Assembly (NCBI RefSeq): GCF_018449655.1
Contig: NZ_JAAVUX010000018.1
Coordinates: forward strand, 51,794-115,793
Source: Pseudomonas sp. dw_358
Lineage (GTDB): Bacteria; Pseudomonadota; Gammaproteobacteria; Pseudomonadales; Pseudomonadaceae
Length of the DNA: 64,000 nucleotides
Reading direction: 5' to 3'
The translations under genes and the position numbers were made by a program. Below are positions 35,103-43,639 of this stretch, in pieces. The stretch's first letter is position 1. Each line of letters opens with the position of its first letter. The notes under the pieces are model-generated. The model saw only the letters and a program-made list of their open reading frames with translations, searched no databases and was not told the DNA's origin.

Positions 35103-36002
35103 ATGGCGACCGAAAACCAATACACCCTGCAGAACCCCCTGACCCAGTACCCACAACCCGAATTCCCGAAACAGCCACAAACGGCTCCCGGCACTGTCCA
35201 TGAACTGCAACCCAAGGCTGACCACGGCGAGACCAGCTACAAAGGTTTCGGCCGCCTGGCCGGGCGCAAGGCGCTGATTACCGGTGCCGACTCCGGCATC
35301 GGACGCGCGGCCGCCATTGCCTTTGCCCGCGAAGGGGCGGACATCGCCCTGAACTACCTGCCTTCGGAAGAAGCCGACGCCCGCGAAGTGGTGGCGCTGA
35401 TCGAAGCGGCCGGGCGCAAGGCGGTGGCCATTCCCGGCGACATCACCAGCGAAGCTTTCTGCCAAGCCTTGGTCAAGCAAGCCGCCGAAGCATTGGGTGG
35501 CCTGGACATCGTGACCAACGTGGCCGGCAAACAGACCGCCCAGAAAGACATCGCCGACCTGACCACCGAGCAGTTCGAGCTGACCTTTCGCACCAACGTC
35601 ACCGCGCTGTTCTGGATCTGCAAGGCTGCCCTGCCGCTGTTGCCACCTGGCGCAACCATCATCAACACGGCTTCGATCCAGGCCTACCAGCCGTCCGAAA
35701 CCCTGCTCGACTACGCCCCCACCAAGTCGGCCATCGTCGCCTTCACCAAGGCCTTGTCCAAACAGGTGATCGGCAAGGGCATCCGGGTCAACGCCGTGGC
35801 ACCGGGGCCGTTCTGGACGCCGTTGCAACCCAGCGGTGGCCAGCCACAGGACAAGATCCCGGCCTTCGGTTCGGAAACGCCTTACGGCCGCCCTGGCCAA
35901 CCCGCCGAATGCGCGCCGATCTACGTGCTGCTGGCCAGCCAGGAATCGAGCTATATCACCGGCGAAGTGTTCGGTGTCACCGGCGGCAACACCCTGCCCT
36001 GA
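35103..36002 (+). CDS. Short-chain dehydrogenase with N-terminal extension (YghA-like)
   Basis: This 299-residue SDR has about 50 extra N-terminal residues rich in Gln and Pro (NPLTQYPQPEFPKQPQTAPG) before the Rossmann motif TGADSGIGRAAA. NVAG replaces NNAG, and the active site is Ser in NTASIQAYQ with Tyr and Lys in YAPTKSA. This layout is that of YghA/general-stress SDRs, which are often stationary-phase or osmotic-stress induced. The reaction is unknown. AGGAG precedes the ATG. It is followed after 18 bases by an alpha/beta hydrolase. Confidence 0.9.
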   Translation: MATENQYTLQNPLTQYPQPEFPKQPQTAPGTVHELQPKADHGETSYKGFGRLAGRKALITGADSGIGRAAAIAFAREGADIALNYLPSEEADAREVVALIEAAGRKAVAIPGDITSEAFCQALVKQAAEALGGLDIVTNVAGKQTAQKDIADLTTEQFELTFRTNVTALFWICKAALPLLPPGATIINTASIQAYQPSETLLDYAPTKSAIVAFTKALSKQVIGKGIRVNAVAPGPFWTPLQPSGGQPQDKIPAFGSETPYGRPGQPAECAPIYVLLASQESSYITGEVFGVTGGNTLP

Positions 36003-36020
36003 ACCTGCTCGGAGACGCCC

Positions 36021-36776
36021 ATGCTGCCCCATAGCCAACAAGGCCAAGGCTCGCCCACATTTGTGCTCATGCACTTTCTCGGCGGCTCGCACCGCACCTG
36101 GTTTCCGACCTTGCCGTATCTGGACCACAGCCATCAGTGCGTGGCATTGAACACCCCCGGTTTCGGTGATGCTGCCGGTGCCGAGGGCGGCTATGACGTC
36201 AGCGCCATGGCTGATCAGGTGGACGCGACCATTCGTGGCCTGGGCATCACGCGGTGCATTCTGGTCGGGCACTCCATGACCGGCAAGGTGGCCGTGGTGC
36301 TGGCCGCGCGTCGGCCGGACTATTTGGCCGGGCTGGTGCTGGTTGGCCCCTCGCCACCGAGCCCCCAGCCCATGACCGACGATGAGCGCGCGCAGCAACT
36401 CAGCTACGGCAAGACCCGCGCCGAAGCCGAGGCATTCGTCGACCAGGCCAGTGCCCATCGCCTGCCCGACGCGATACGCGAGGTCGCCATCGCCGACGCC
36501 CAGCGCCTCAACCTCGAAGCCTGGCGCGCCTGGGTCGCCCATGGCAGTCGCGAAGACTGGAGCCAGCGGATCGCGCCGCAGGATCTGCCGGTCTTGCTGG
36601 TGTGCGGCGCCGATGACCAACAGGTGCCAGGCAGCGAAGAGCAGCGGCGTACGACGCTGGCGCCGTTCACCAACAGCCAATTGAAAATCATCCCCGGGGC
36701 CGGGCACTTGATGCCCCTGCAAACGCCCCAGGCACTGGCGAAGCTGATGCTGGACTTCGCCCGCGATATTCACTAA
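36021..36776 (+). CDS. Alpha/beta hydrolase
   Basis: This 251-residue serine hydrolase has an oxyanion segment HFLGGSHRTW, nucleophile elbow VGHSMTGKVA, acid region CGADDQQVPG and a C-terminal His in GAGHLMPLQTP. No signal peptide is visible, so it is cytoplasmic. The substrate cannot be inferred. It sits between two SDR genes on the same strand with short gaps (18 and 15 bases), so the three probably form one operon. Confidence 0.88.
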   Translation: MLPHSQQGQGSPTFVLMHFLGGSHRTWFPTLPYLDHSHQCVALNTPGFGDAAGAEGGYDVSAMADQVDATIRGLGITRCILVGHSMTGKVAVVLAARRPDYLAGLVLVGPSPPSPQPMTDDERAQQLSYGKTRAEAEAFVDQASAHRLPDAIREVAIADAQRLNLEAWRAWVAHGSREDWSQRIAPQDLPVLLVCGADDQQVPGSEEQRRTTLAPFTNSQLKIIPGAGHLMPLQTPQALAKLMLDFARDIH

Positions 36777-36791
36777 TCAACGAGGTGTTTT

Positions 36792-37589
36792 ATGGATCTG
36801 GGAATCAAAGGGCGCGTGGCGCTGATCACCGGTGCCAGCGGCGGCATGGGCCTGGCCACCGCCAAGCTGCTCAGTGAGGAAGGTGTGCATCTGGTCCTCA
36901 GCGACCTTGATCAGGCCACGCTGGAAAAAGCCGCTGCAGTGCTGCCAGGCGAACCGCTGCTGCTGGTCGCCGACATGACCCAGCAGGCGCAGATCGATCA
37001 TCTGGTCAAGCAGGGTGAAGCGCGCTTTGGCAAGATCGACATCGTCGTTCACACCGCCGGTGTCACCGGGGCCAAAGGCGACCCCCTGGAGCTCTCGGAT
37101 GAGGACTACCAGAAAGCCTGGAGCACTGACTTCTTCTCCGCCGTGCGCGTGGCCCGCGCCACTATTCCGGCCATGCGCAGCCGCAAGTGGGGGCGGTTTG
37201 TCGGTATCACGTCTGAAAACGCCGTACAACCGTACTGGGAAGAAGCTGTCTACAACGTGGCCAAGGCCGCCCTCGCCGCCTTCGTCAAGAACCTGTCGTA
37301 CAAAGAAGCCGCCCATGGCGTGCTCTGCAACACCGTGGCCCCGGCCTTCATCGAAAGCGGCATGACCGACGGCATGATGAAAAAACGTGCCGAGGAAAAA
37401 GGCGTGTCCTTCGATGAGGCGGTGAAGAGCTTTCTCGATGAAGAACGGCCGGGCATCGTACAGAAACGCCGGGGCACGGTTGAAGAAGTGGCAGCCGCCA
37501 TTGCATTGTTGGTGTCGGAACGCGGGTCGTTCATCAACGGCAGCAACATTCGGGTGGATGGCGGGTCGGTGCAGGCGGTGCAGAATTGA
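36792..37589 (+). CDS. Short-chain dehydrogenase/reductase
   Basis: This 265-residue SDR has TGASGGMGLATA at the N-terminus, HTAG in place of NNAG, and catalytic Ser in GITSENA with Tyr and Lys in VYNVAKAAL. It ends with the usual NGSNIRVDGGSVQ. A long helical insertion before the C-terminus (MMKKRAEEKGVSFDEAVKSF) is typical of the larger classical SDRs. GAGGTG precedes the ATG. Substrate unknown; it probably acts with the two genes just upstream. Confidence 0.9.
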   Translation: MDLGIKGRVALITGASGGMGLATAKLLSEEGVHLVLSDLDQATLEKAAAVLPGEPLLLVADMTQQAQIDHLVKQGEARFGKIDIVVHTAGVTGAKGDPLELSDEDYQKAWSTDFFSAVRVARATIPAMRSRKWGRFVGITSENAVQPYWEEAVYNVAKAALAAFVKNLSYKEAAHGVLCNTVAPAFIESGMTDGMMKKRAEEKGVSFDEAVKSFLDEERPGIVQKRRGTVEEVAAAIALLVSERGSFINGSNIRVDGGSVQAVQN

Positions 37590-38164
37590 GGTGTGGTCGA
37601 AGTCAGAGGCAAACTCAGCAAGACTGAACGGTTGATCGCCTCTTCGAAGTCCACCTGTGGGACCAGTCCTTGGGCGCGATAGCATCACCGCAAAGGACAG
37701 TAGAAACTTGTTGCCTGCACCGCAGGCAACAAGGTATGTCGGTCTTGCGCGTTGATGCCATCGCAGACGAGCCTTGCTCCCACCGGAGGCAGTGCCAGCC
37801 TAAGTTCTTGCAGGCAACCTTTAAATCGGCCAGAAGTGGTACTTCAAGTCTGAGCACCCTCGTGTGCTTGCAGGACTTTCATCACCGCCGGCTCTCATCA
37901 GCGCGCGCTCAACCCCACAATTGGTCCCGAGAGCGCAAGACCGGCGCTTTAGACAACATTCAAGAAACTCGTTCCCGCCCTCGTAAGAAAATTTTCAAAA
38001 CACCCTTGTGCTTTTCCTAACCGATCCTATGCTCAAGTAGCTTCTGCAACGAAGCCGGTCCAGCCTCGCATTACCGTGAAGGCTACTCCCAGCCAGGTGC
38101 CGGTTTGTTCATAGCATTCCATGTCGTACGGCCTGATCTCCAGCTCGCTAAAGGTGCGTCACAC
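37590..38164. other. 575-base non-coding region with REP pair
   Basis: This gap between an SDR gene and a small membrane-protein gene holds the REP pair with a central hairpin at 37655-37784. The rest (37785-38164) shows no recognisable gene; open frames there have low-complexity or shadow composition. An AT-richer patch (37975-38030: GAAAATTTTCAAAAC) could contain the promoter of the next gene. Confidence 0.5.
37655..37784. repeat. Inverted REP pair flanking a 12-base-pair hairpin
   Basis: CTGTGGGACCAGTCCTTGGG-CGCGAT (37655-37680) and the inversely oriented GATGCCATCGCAGACGAGCC-TTGCTCCCACC (37754-37784) are two REP-like units facing each other. Between them CTTGTTGCCTGC-ACC-GCAGGCAACAAG (37707-37733) forms a perfect 12-base-pair stem with a 3-base loop. 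There is no U-tract, so this is repeat structure rather than a clear terminator. Confidence 0.6.
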
Positions 38165-38740
38165 ATGGACTATATGATCATCAATATCGCAATCGGGCTC
38201 GTGATTGCTGCTGGCCTGTATCTCGGTCGAAACTGGAAGAACGCCTACGCCCCGCAACTGAAAGTCTCCGTGGACCTGGCACGCGTGAAGTGCGCCGATG
38301 AGCGCGACTATTTGTGTGCAAGGGTCGGGCTGCATCAGAGCTCGCGTGACCGTTTGTGGATTCAAGACATCAGCATCCGCATCAGCCCCGTGTCCCACGA
38401 CACCCAGCCCCTGCAACAACGCATGCGCCTGCAGAAGTTTGTCCTGCAACCTTCCCGCACCAGCGCCAGCCACCTGCCGACCTTGTGGCCGAGCCAGGCC
38501 GATGAAGACTACGCCATGACCCTGGTGCCCGGTGACACCGCGCTGTTCGCCCACCCGCTGAATCTGTCTGACAGCCAGGCGTTTTTGGTCGAAGTGGTCA
38601 TCCTCGGTGCCAGCCTCGAGGGCGGCGGTGTCGCCAGGTGGTCGTCCACCGTCATGCTGCCCGAGGCCGTGCGGCCCAGGGCGCTGCATCCTGCCGTGTT
38701 CACCCCGCGGCTGGAAGAAGAAGTGGCCGAAGCGGTTTGA
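38165..38740 (+). CDS. Predicted single-span membrane protein of unknown function
   Basis: This 191-residue protein has one N-terminal transmembrane helix (MIINIAIGLVIAAGLYLG, about residues 4-21). A basic linker (RNWKNAYAPQLK) and a soluble domain of about 160 residues with beta-rich character follow. No known motif was recognised. AAGGTG lies 6 bases before the ATG. It ends 127 bases from the convergent response-regulator gene. Lack of any other anchored domain leaves its role open; a link to the nearby two-component system is only positional. Confidence 0.65.
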   Translation: MDYMIINIAIGLVIAAGLYLGRNWKNAYAPQLKVSVDLARVKCADERDYLCARVGLHQSSRDRLWIQDISIRISPVSHDTQPLQQRMRLQKFVLQPSRTSASHLPTLWPSQADEDYAMTLVPGDTALFAHPLNLSDSQAFLVEVVILGASLEGGGVARWSSTVMLPEAVRPRALHPAVFTPRLEEEVAEAV

Positions 38741-38867
38741 CCCGTGTCCCAGCCGGGTGTGCCCGCCAGCGCTTGCACAGCGTTCGATGGAGCGGCGCAC
38801 CTTGCCCGGCACGTGCTGTGCGGCCGCAATCGTCGGCACGAACACGAACGCCCTACAGAACTTTCTG

Positions 38868-39605
38868 TCAGCCCACGCGGTACCGCGGATCCCGCAACCA
38901 TTCCTGCAACTCGCTCTCGGCTTGCTCCAGCGCCGTGCGGTTGAGCACCTTGCGCAGCAGCGCCACATTGACCGCGCGTGAACGCAGGTTGAAGGCAGAG
39001 CTACGTTCCCCCGAGACATCCGGCTGATACACCCCCAGCTTTTCATACAACTGCTGCAAGCGGTTCTGCACGCTGCGCAGCGACAGATTGCGGCGTTGGG
39101 CGATGCTGCGATCGGTCAGGCCGAGGGCAATGTCCTGGAGCACTTCATATTCGGTGTCGCTCAGGCCCAGCAGGTGGTCCTGAGCCTTTTGCTGCACGCC
39201 ACGAATCTCCCGGTCGATCACGCATTGCTGCTCGATGAACAGGCTGCGCAAGGCCAGGCGCAGGCGCTCCTCGGAGGCGGTCTTGAGAATGTAGCCGTAG
39301 GCCGCGCCTTCGGGAACGATGCGCGAGATGCCTCGTACGTAAGCTTCATCGGCGTAGTTGGACCAGAACAGGATCGAGGTCTCGGGCCGCTCTTTCCAGA
39401 TGGTCCGCGCCGCCTCCACCCCGGTGCGCCGGGGCATCTGCAAGTCCATCACCACCGACGCCACCCGATGTTCGTGGGCCAGGCGCTCGCCGCTGACGCC
39501 GTCCTCGGCCTCGAACAGGCGCGAGCATTCCGGCAGCGCCTGCTCGATCACTTCCTTGAGAAACACCCGGTGCACCGGGTCATCTTCCACCAGCAGCACG
39601 TCCAT
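38868..39605 (-). CDS. NarL/LuxR-type response regulator
   Basis: This 245-residue regulator has a receiver domain with the phosphoacceptor Asp54 (VVMDLQMP), acidic pocket EDD (7-9) and a conserved Lys in YILKTAS. The C-terminal LuxR-type helix-turn-helix is LSDTEYEVLQDIALGLTDRSIAQRRNLSLR. The C-terminus extends about 45 residues beyond the usual end. The gene abuts the histidine kinase directly (the kinase stop touches its ATG), so they are co-translated partners. The likely target is the divergent sugar transporter operon. Confidence 0.9.
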   Translation of the reverse strand: MDVLLVEDDPVHRVFLKEVIEQALPECSRLFEAEDGVSGERLAHEHRVASVVMDLQMPRRTGVEAARTIWKERPETSILFWSNYADEAYVRGISRIVPEGAAYGYILKTASEERLRLALRSLFIEQQCVIDREIRGVQQKAQDHLLGLSDTEYEVLQDIALGLTDRSIAQRRNLSLRSVQNRLQQLYEKLGVYQPDVSGERSSAFNLRSRAVNVALLRKVLNRTALEQAESELQEWLRDPRYRVG

Positions 39606-40856
39606 TCACGCTTCCTCCGTCAACAGCACCGCCGGCATCGGCAGGCTCACATGCACCTGCGTGCCCTTACCCTGCGGGCCGCTGTCGATCCGTACCTGAG
39701 CACCCAACAGCTGGGCGCGCACTTGCATGTTCTGAATGCCGCCGCTGTTGCGCCGGTCTTCGTCGTCCAGCCCGAGGCCATCGTCGACAATGGTCAGGGC
39801 CAATTGGCCGTCCTGGCAATCAAGGTGGATGTCGATGGTCTCGGGGCAGGCATGTTTGATGGCGTTATTGACCGCCTCCTGGACGATGCGAAACAGCGCA
39901 ATTTTCTGCGGCTCGGCCAAGCAGTTGGCCTCGCCGTCGGTGAGGTCATGCAAGTGCGTGGCAATGTGCAGGCCGCTGTTGCGCACACTGCGCAGGAGCA
40001 GGTCCTCCAGCCCTTCCTCGAAACCGAACAGCTGCAGCACCGTCGGCTTGACCGCATCGATGATGCCGCGCAGCTCCTGCATACTCTCCTGCAAGGCCTG
40101 GCTGATGGGCAGCAGATCGCTGCCGGGCAGCGACTCGTGCAACTGCAGACGACCGAGGCGGCGATGCAGGCGGGTCATGTCGGCCAGGGTCTGGTCATGC
40201 AAATCCATGCCGATGCGCTGGCGTTCGTTTTCCAGCTCCTCGGTCAGGCGCAGTGCCCCCAGCCGCAGGCCCTCCTCCCGGGCACGGATCTGCGCCTGGG
40301 CAATTTCCAGCTTCTTCGCCTGATCGGTCTGGCGCAGGGCGTAGACATAGGAGGCCAACAGGTCGGCGACGTGCTGGGTGTGGCGCACGTCGTCCTCGGT
40401 GTAGAAACAGGTGGTGTGCTTGGAGCAGCTCAACGCGCCGATGATCAGACCCTGGGCGCGCAACGGCACGTGCAGCCGGCTGCGCAGGTTGGCGTCGAAG
40501 ATCGGCTGGTTGAAGGCGCTGGGGAACTGAAAGCGCGGGTCGCAGGTGGCGTCGTCACTGAGCAGGTACGGCACCTCGCCCAGCAACAGCGTGCGGATCG
40601 GGCTTTCGACAATCGGCAGCGGGTGGTAGACGAAATCGCCCCACGCGGTGTGCACACCGCTTTCATAGGCTTGCAGGTGATTTTCGCCGTCCAGCAACAA
40701 CAAGCTCACGTCGAGGTGATCGTGGGGCAGGATGTGGCGGATTTCCTCGGACACCGCGTCGATCATCGACTGGAAGTCCAACTGCCCGGCCAGGGCTCTG
40801 GAAATGCCGAGAAAGTGATGCAACACGCTCTCGGCCTGGATCAGGGGTCGTTGCAC
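39606..40856 (-). CDS. GAF-domain sensor histidine kinase (NarX/HisKA_3 family)
   Basis: This 416-residue kinase has no transmembrane segment. A GAF sensor domain (about 15-175) is followed by a coiled linker, the HisKA_3 dimerisation/phosphoacceptor motif with His220 (ERQRIGMDLHDQ), and a HATPase_c domain (VQEAVNNAIKHA N-box; VDDGLGL G-box; RRNSGGIQNM). It therefore senses a cytoplasmic signal. The start is a GTG at 40856 with AGCAGG upstream; no ATG is better placed. It pairs with the adjacent response regulator. Confidence 0.9.
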   Translation of the reverse strand: MQRPLIQAESVLHHFLGISRALAGQLDFQSMIDAVSEEIRHILPHDHLDVSLLLLDGENHLQAYESGVHTAWGDFVYHPLPIVESPIRTLLLGEVPYLLSDDATCDPRFQFPSAFNQPIFDANLRSRLHVPLRAQGLIIGALSCSKHTTCFYTEDDVRHTQHVADLLASYVYALRQTDQAKKLEIAQAQIRAREEGLRLGALRLTEELENERQRIGMDLHDQTLADMTRLHRRLGRLQLHESLPGSDLLPISQALQESMQELRGIIDAVKPTVLQLFGFEEGLEDLLLRSVRNSGLHIATHLHDLTDGEANCLAEPQKIALFRIVQEAVNNAIKHACPETIDIHLDCQDGQLALTIVDDGLGLDDEDRRNSGGIQNMQVRAQLLGAQVRIDSGPQGKGTQVHVSLPMPAVLLTEEA

Positions 40857-40953
40857 GATGGTGCCTGCTATTTGTCGTTATGCGATCACGATACGCGCTC
40901 TGCAAACATTTGCCACGGCCGCGTGGCAGCAGTGCACGGAAACGCCACCGGTG

Positions 40954-40967
40954 TGCGGGATCCCGCA
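40954..40967. promoter_or_regulatory. Perfect 14-base palindrome in the kinase/sugar-transporter control region
   Basis: TGCGGGATCCCGCA is a fully symmetric palindrome located 97 bases from the kinase start and about 95 bases from the start of the sugar-binding protein gene. Position makes it a candidate operator for the adjacent response regulator or another repressor; this is inference. Confidence 0.4.
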
Positions 40968-41040
40968 GGCGATCTGCGCCGAACGCCCAAGACGCCGGCC
41001 GTCGGCGCGGCGCAGACTGGTCACTCATGCCGTACGGCCA

Positions 41041-41056
41041 ACTCCCCCAAGGGAGT
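41041..41056 (+). promoter_or_regulatory. Hairpin enclosing the ribosome binding site of the sugar-binding protein gene
   Basis: ACTCCC-CCAA-GGGAGT forms a 6-base-pair stem with a tetraloop. Its right arm contains the GGGAG ribosome binding site of the ATG at 41062. If formed in the mRNA it would hide that site and favour the second start at 41095, which has its own AAGGG. Confidence 0.4.
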
Positions 41057-41061
41057 GGACG

Positions 41062-42117
41062 ATGAAAGCCCACAACAATAACAAGGGTCTTGCCATGAAA
41101 CGTCACCCATTGCGGTGTGTCCTGCTATCCAGTGCCTTGCTCCTCGCGCCTGTCATCGCGGCCCACGCGGCCACCACCGACAAAACCATTGCGCTGTCCA
41201 ACAACTACGCCGGCAACGCCTGGCGCCAGAACATGCTGACCAGTTGGCAGCAGACCACGGACAAAGCGGTGAAGACCGGCGTGATCGCCAGCGCCGACTC
41301 CTTCACCACCGGGGAAAATCAGGCCACCGAACAGGCCGCGCAGATCCAGAACCTGATCCTGCAAGGCTACAGCGCCATCGTCATCGACGCCGCCTCCCCC
41401 ACCGCCCTCAATGGTGCGGTGAAGCAGGCCTGTGACGCCGGGATCGTCGTGGTGTCCTTTGACGGTGTGGTCACCGAGCCCTGCGCCTACCGCATCTCCA
41501 TGGACTTCAAGCAAAGCGGCGTGGACCAGATGGATTTTCTGGCGAAAAAATACCCCACCGGCGCCAACGTCCTCGAGGTGCGCGGACTGGCCGGGGTTTC
41601 GGTGGACGAGCTGATCCACTCCGGGATCGAAGCCGGGGCGCAGAAGCACCCCAACCTGAAAATCGTCGGCTCGGTGAATGGCAACTGGTCCCAGACCGCC
41701 GCCCAGAAAGCCGTGGCCGGCGTGCTGCCCAGCCTGCCGAAAATCGACGCCGTGGTAACCCAGGGCGACGACGGCTACGGCGCCGCCCAGGCCTTCACGG
41801 CGGCGGGCCGGCCGACCCCGACCATCATCTTCGGCAACCGCGAAGAAGAACTGTCGTGGTGGAAGAAGCAGAAAGACGCCACCGGCTACCAGAGCTTTTC
41901 CATCTCCAGCGCACCCAGCATCTCCAGCCTGGCCTTCTGGGTCGCGCAACAGTTGCTTGATGGCAAGCAGATGCCCCATGACCTGACCTCGCCTGCCGTA
42001 AGCGTGACTCAGGACAGCCTGGAATCCTCGCTCAAGGGCGTGGAAAAAGGTGGCATCGTCAGCCAGGTCTACAGCGTCGACGACGTTGCCAAACTGCAGG
42101 CCACGGCCGCTCGATAA
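41062..42117 (+). CDS. Sugar ABC transporter periplasmic substrate-binding protein (RbsB-type)
   Basis: This 351-residue type I periplasmic binding protein has a signal peptide ending IAAHA-A. Its ligand domain has the pattern of ribose/galactose-type proteins (ALSNNYAGNAWRQNMLTSWQ, QIQNLILQGYSAIVIDAASP, VVTQGDDGYGAAQAF). The start at 41062 was chosen for its GGGAG; ATG 41095 gives a shorter signal peptide and is equally plausible. Ligand unknown; the SMP-30 lactonase in the same operon points to a sugar or sugar lactone. Confidence 0.88.
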   Translation: MKAHNNNKGLAMKRHPLRCVLLSSALLLAPVIAAHAATTDKTIALSNNYAGNAWRQNMLTSWQQTTDKAVKTGVIASADSFTTGENQATEQAAQIQNLILQGYSAIVIDAASPTALNGAVKQACDAGIVVVSFDGVVTEPCAYRISMDFKQSGVDQMDFLAKKYPTGANVLEVRGLAGVSVDELIHSGIEAGAQKHPNLKIVGSVNGNWSQTAAQKAVAGVLPSLPKIDAVVTQGDDGYGAAQAFTAAGRPTPTIIFGNREEELSWWKKQKDATGYQSFSISSAPSISSLAFWVAQQLLDGKQMPHDLTSPAVSVTQDSLESSLKGVEKGGIVSQVYSVDDVAKLQATAAR

Positions 42118-42163
42118 ACCCGCACCGGGCCGTGCCAGCGGGCGCGGCCAGGAGGAGGCGTGC

Positions 42164-43639
42164 ATGTTTGCTTCAGCAACCCCCCTGATTGATTCAACCC
42201 CCTTGGTCACCTTCAAGGGGACCGGCAAATCCTTTGGCGCCGTCCGTGCGCTGAACGACGTCGAACTGTGTGTCCAGCCCGGTGAATGCCTGGGCCTGAT
42301 CGGCCACAACGGCGCCGGCAAATCCACCTTGATGCAGGTCTTGGCCGGCACCCTGGCCGCCGACTGCGGCGCCCTGTGGATCGGCGGTGCCGACCGGCGC
42401 GGCGACTACGGCGTGCAGCAGGCGCGTCAGTGCGGCATCCGCTGCGTGTTTCAGGAACTGTCGCTGTGCCCCAATCTCACCGTGGCGGAAAATACCCGGT
42501 TAATGTGCCCGTCGGTGCGCGGCTTCGGCTGGCGGCGCAAGGCCCGTGCCTTGATCGAGGCGAGCCTGGACGAGATCTTTCCCGGCCACGGCATCGCCGC
42601 CGAGGACGTAGTCGCCGACCTGCCCATCGGCAAACGGCAGATGGTGGAAATCGCCCGGGCCTTTTGCCAGGTCAATGAACAGGTGGCGCTGGTCATCCTC
42701 GACGAGCCCACCTCCTCCCTGGACTCGCGGGTGGCCGGGCAGTTGCTGGCCTTCGTCCGGCGCTTCGTCGCAAGCGGTGGCAGCATCATCCTGATCAGCC
42801 ACATTCTCGGCGAGATGCTCGCCACCTGTGACCGTATCGCCGTGATGCGCGATGGCCGCGTGGTGGACACTCGCGCCGCCAGCGGCTTCACCCACGCGAC
42901 CTTGGTGGAAAGCATGGGCAGCGCGGCCAAGGGTGCCAGCCAGCAGGCCGGCGGCTTTGCTTCCAAACGCGCACACGGCAGCCCGGTGATCGACCAGCGA
43001 CCCGCTGCCCAGCGTGACGGCCGTTCGGTGGTCGCCCATCGCGGCGAAATCGTCGGCCTGGCAGGGCTCGCCGGCCACGGTCAGAGCCAGCTGTTGACCC
43101 AGGTGTTGCGCCAGCGCATCAAGGCCGGCACCGGCGCCGCACTGGTGGCGGGCGACCGGCAGACCGACGGAGTGTTCCCGCTGTGGTCCATCGCCGAAAA
43201 CATCACCATCAGCTCTCTGAGCCAGCTCAAGCGCGGCAGCCTGATCAACCCCGGCGCGAGCGCGGCCATGGCCGCGCAATGGCAGCAGCGCATGGCCATC
43301 CGCACCCCGGACATGTCCAACGGCATTCTGTCGCTTTCGGGCGGCAATCAGCAAAAAGCCCTGTTTGCCCGGGCCCTGGGTTCGTCCAGCGACGTGATCC
43401 TGATGGACGACCCCATGCGCGGCGTGGACGTGGGCACCAAGCGCGAGGTGTATTCGATCATTCTCGAAGAAGCCGCCCGTGGCCGCACCTTCATCTGGTA
43501 CACCACGGAGCTTGAAGAGCTCGACTACTGCGACCACATTTATGTGTTCCGCGACGGCCAGGCCGTGGTCGACCTGCCCCGCGACGAACTGAGCGAGGAG
43601 CGCATCCTGCGCGGCTCCTTTGCCGAGGAGAGCGCATGA
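42164..43639 (+). CDS. Sugar ABC transporter ATPase with two domains (RbsA-type)
   Basis: This 491-residue tandem ATPase has an intact first domain (Walker A GHNGAGKST; LPIGKRQMVEIARAF; Walker B VILDEPTSSLD). The second domain lacks a functional Walker A (GLAGHGQSQLL) but keeps the signature LSLSGGNQQKALFARAL and ILMDDPMRGVDVG. One degenerate domain is normal for the RbsA family, but the DDP in place of DEP is unusual. AGGAGGAGG precedes the ATG at 42164; the upstream open frame overlaps the binding-protein gene and is rejected. Confidence 0.9.
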   Translation: MFASATPLIDSTPLVTFKGTGKSFGAVRALNDVELCVQPGECLGLIGHNGAGKSTLMQVLAGTLAADCGALWIGGADRRGDYGVQQARQCGIRCVFQELSLCPNLTVAENTRLMCPSVRGFGWRRKARALIEASLDEIFPGHGIAAEDVVADLPIGKRQMVEIARAFCQVNEQVALVILDEPTSSLDSRVAGQLLAFVRRFVASGGSIILISHILGEMLATCDRIAVMRDGRVVDTRAASGFTHATLVESMGSAAKGASQQAGGFASKRAHGSPVIDQRPAAQRDGRSVVAHRGEIVGLAGLAGHGQSQLLTQVLRQRIKAGTGAALVAGDRQTDGVFPLWSIAENITISSLSQLKRGSLINPGASAAMAAQWQQRMAIRTPDMSNGILSLSGGNQQKALFARALGSSSDVILMDDPMRGVDVGTKREVYSIILEEAARGRTFIWYTTELEELDYCDHIYVFRDGQAVVDLPRDELSEERILRGSFAEESA

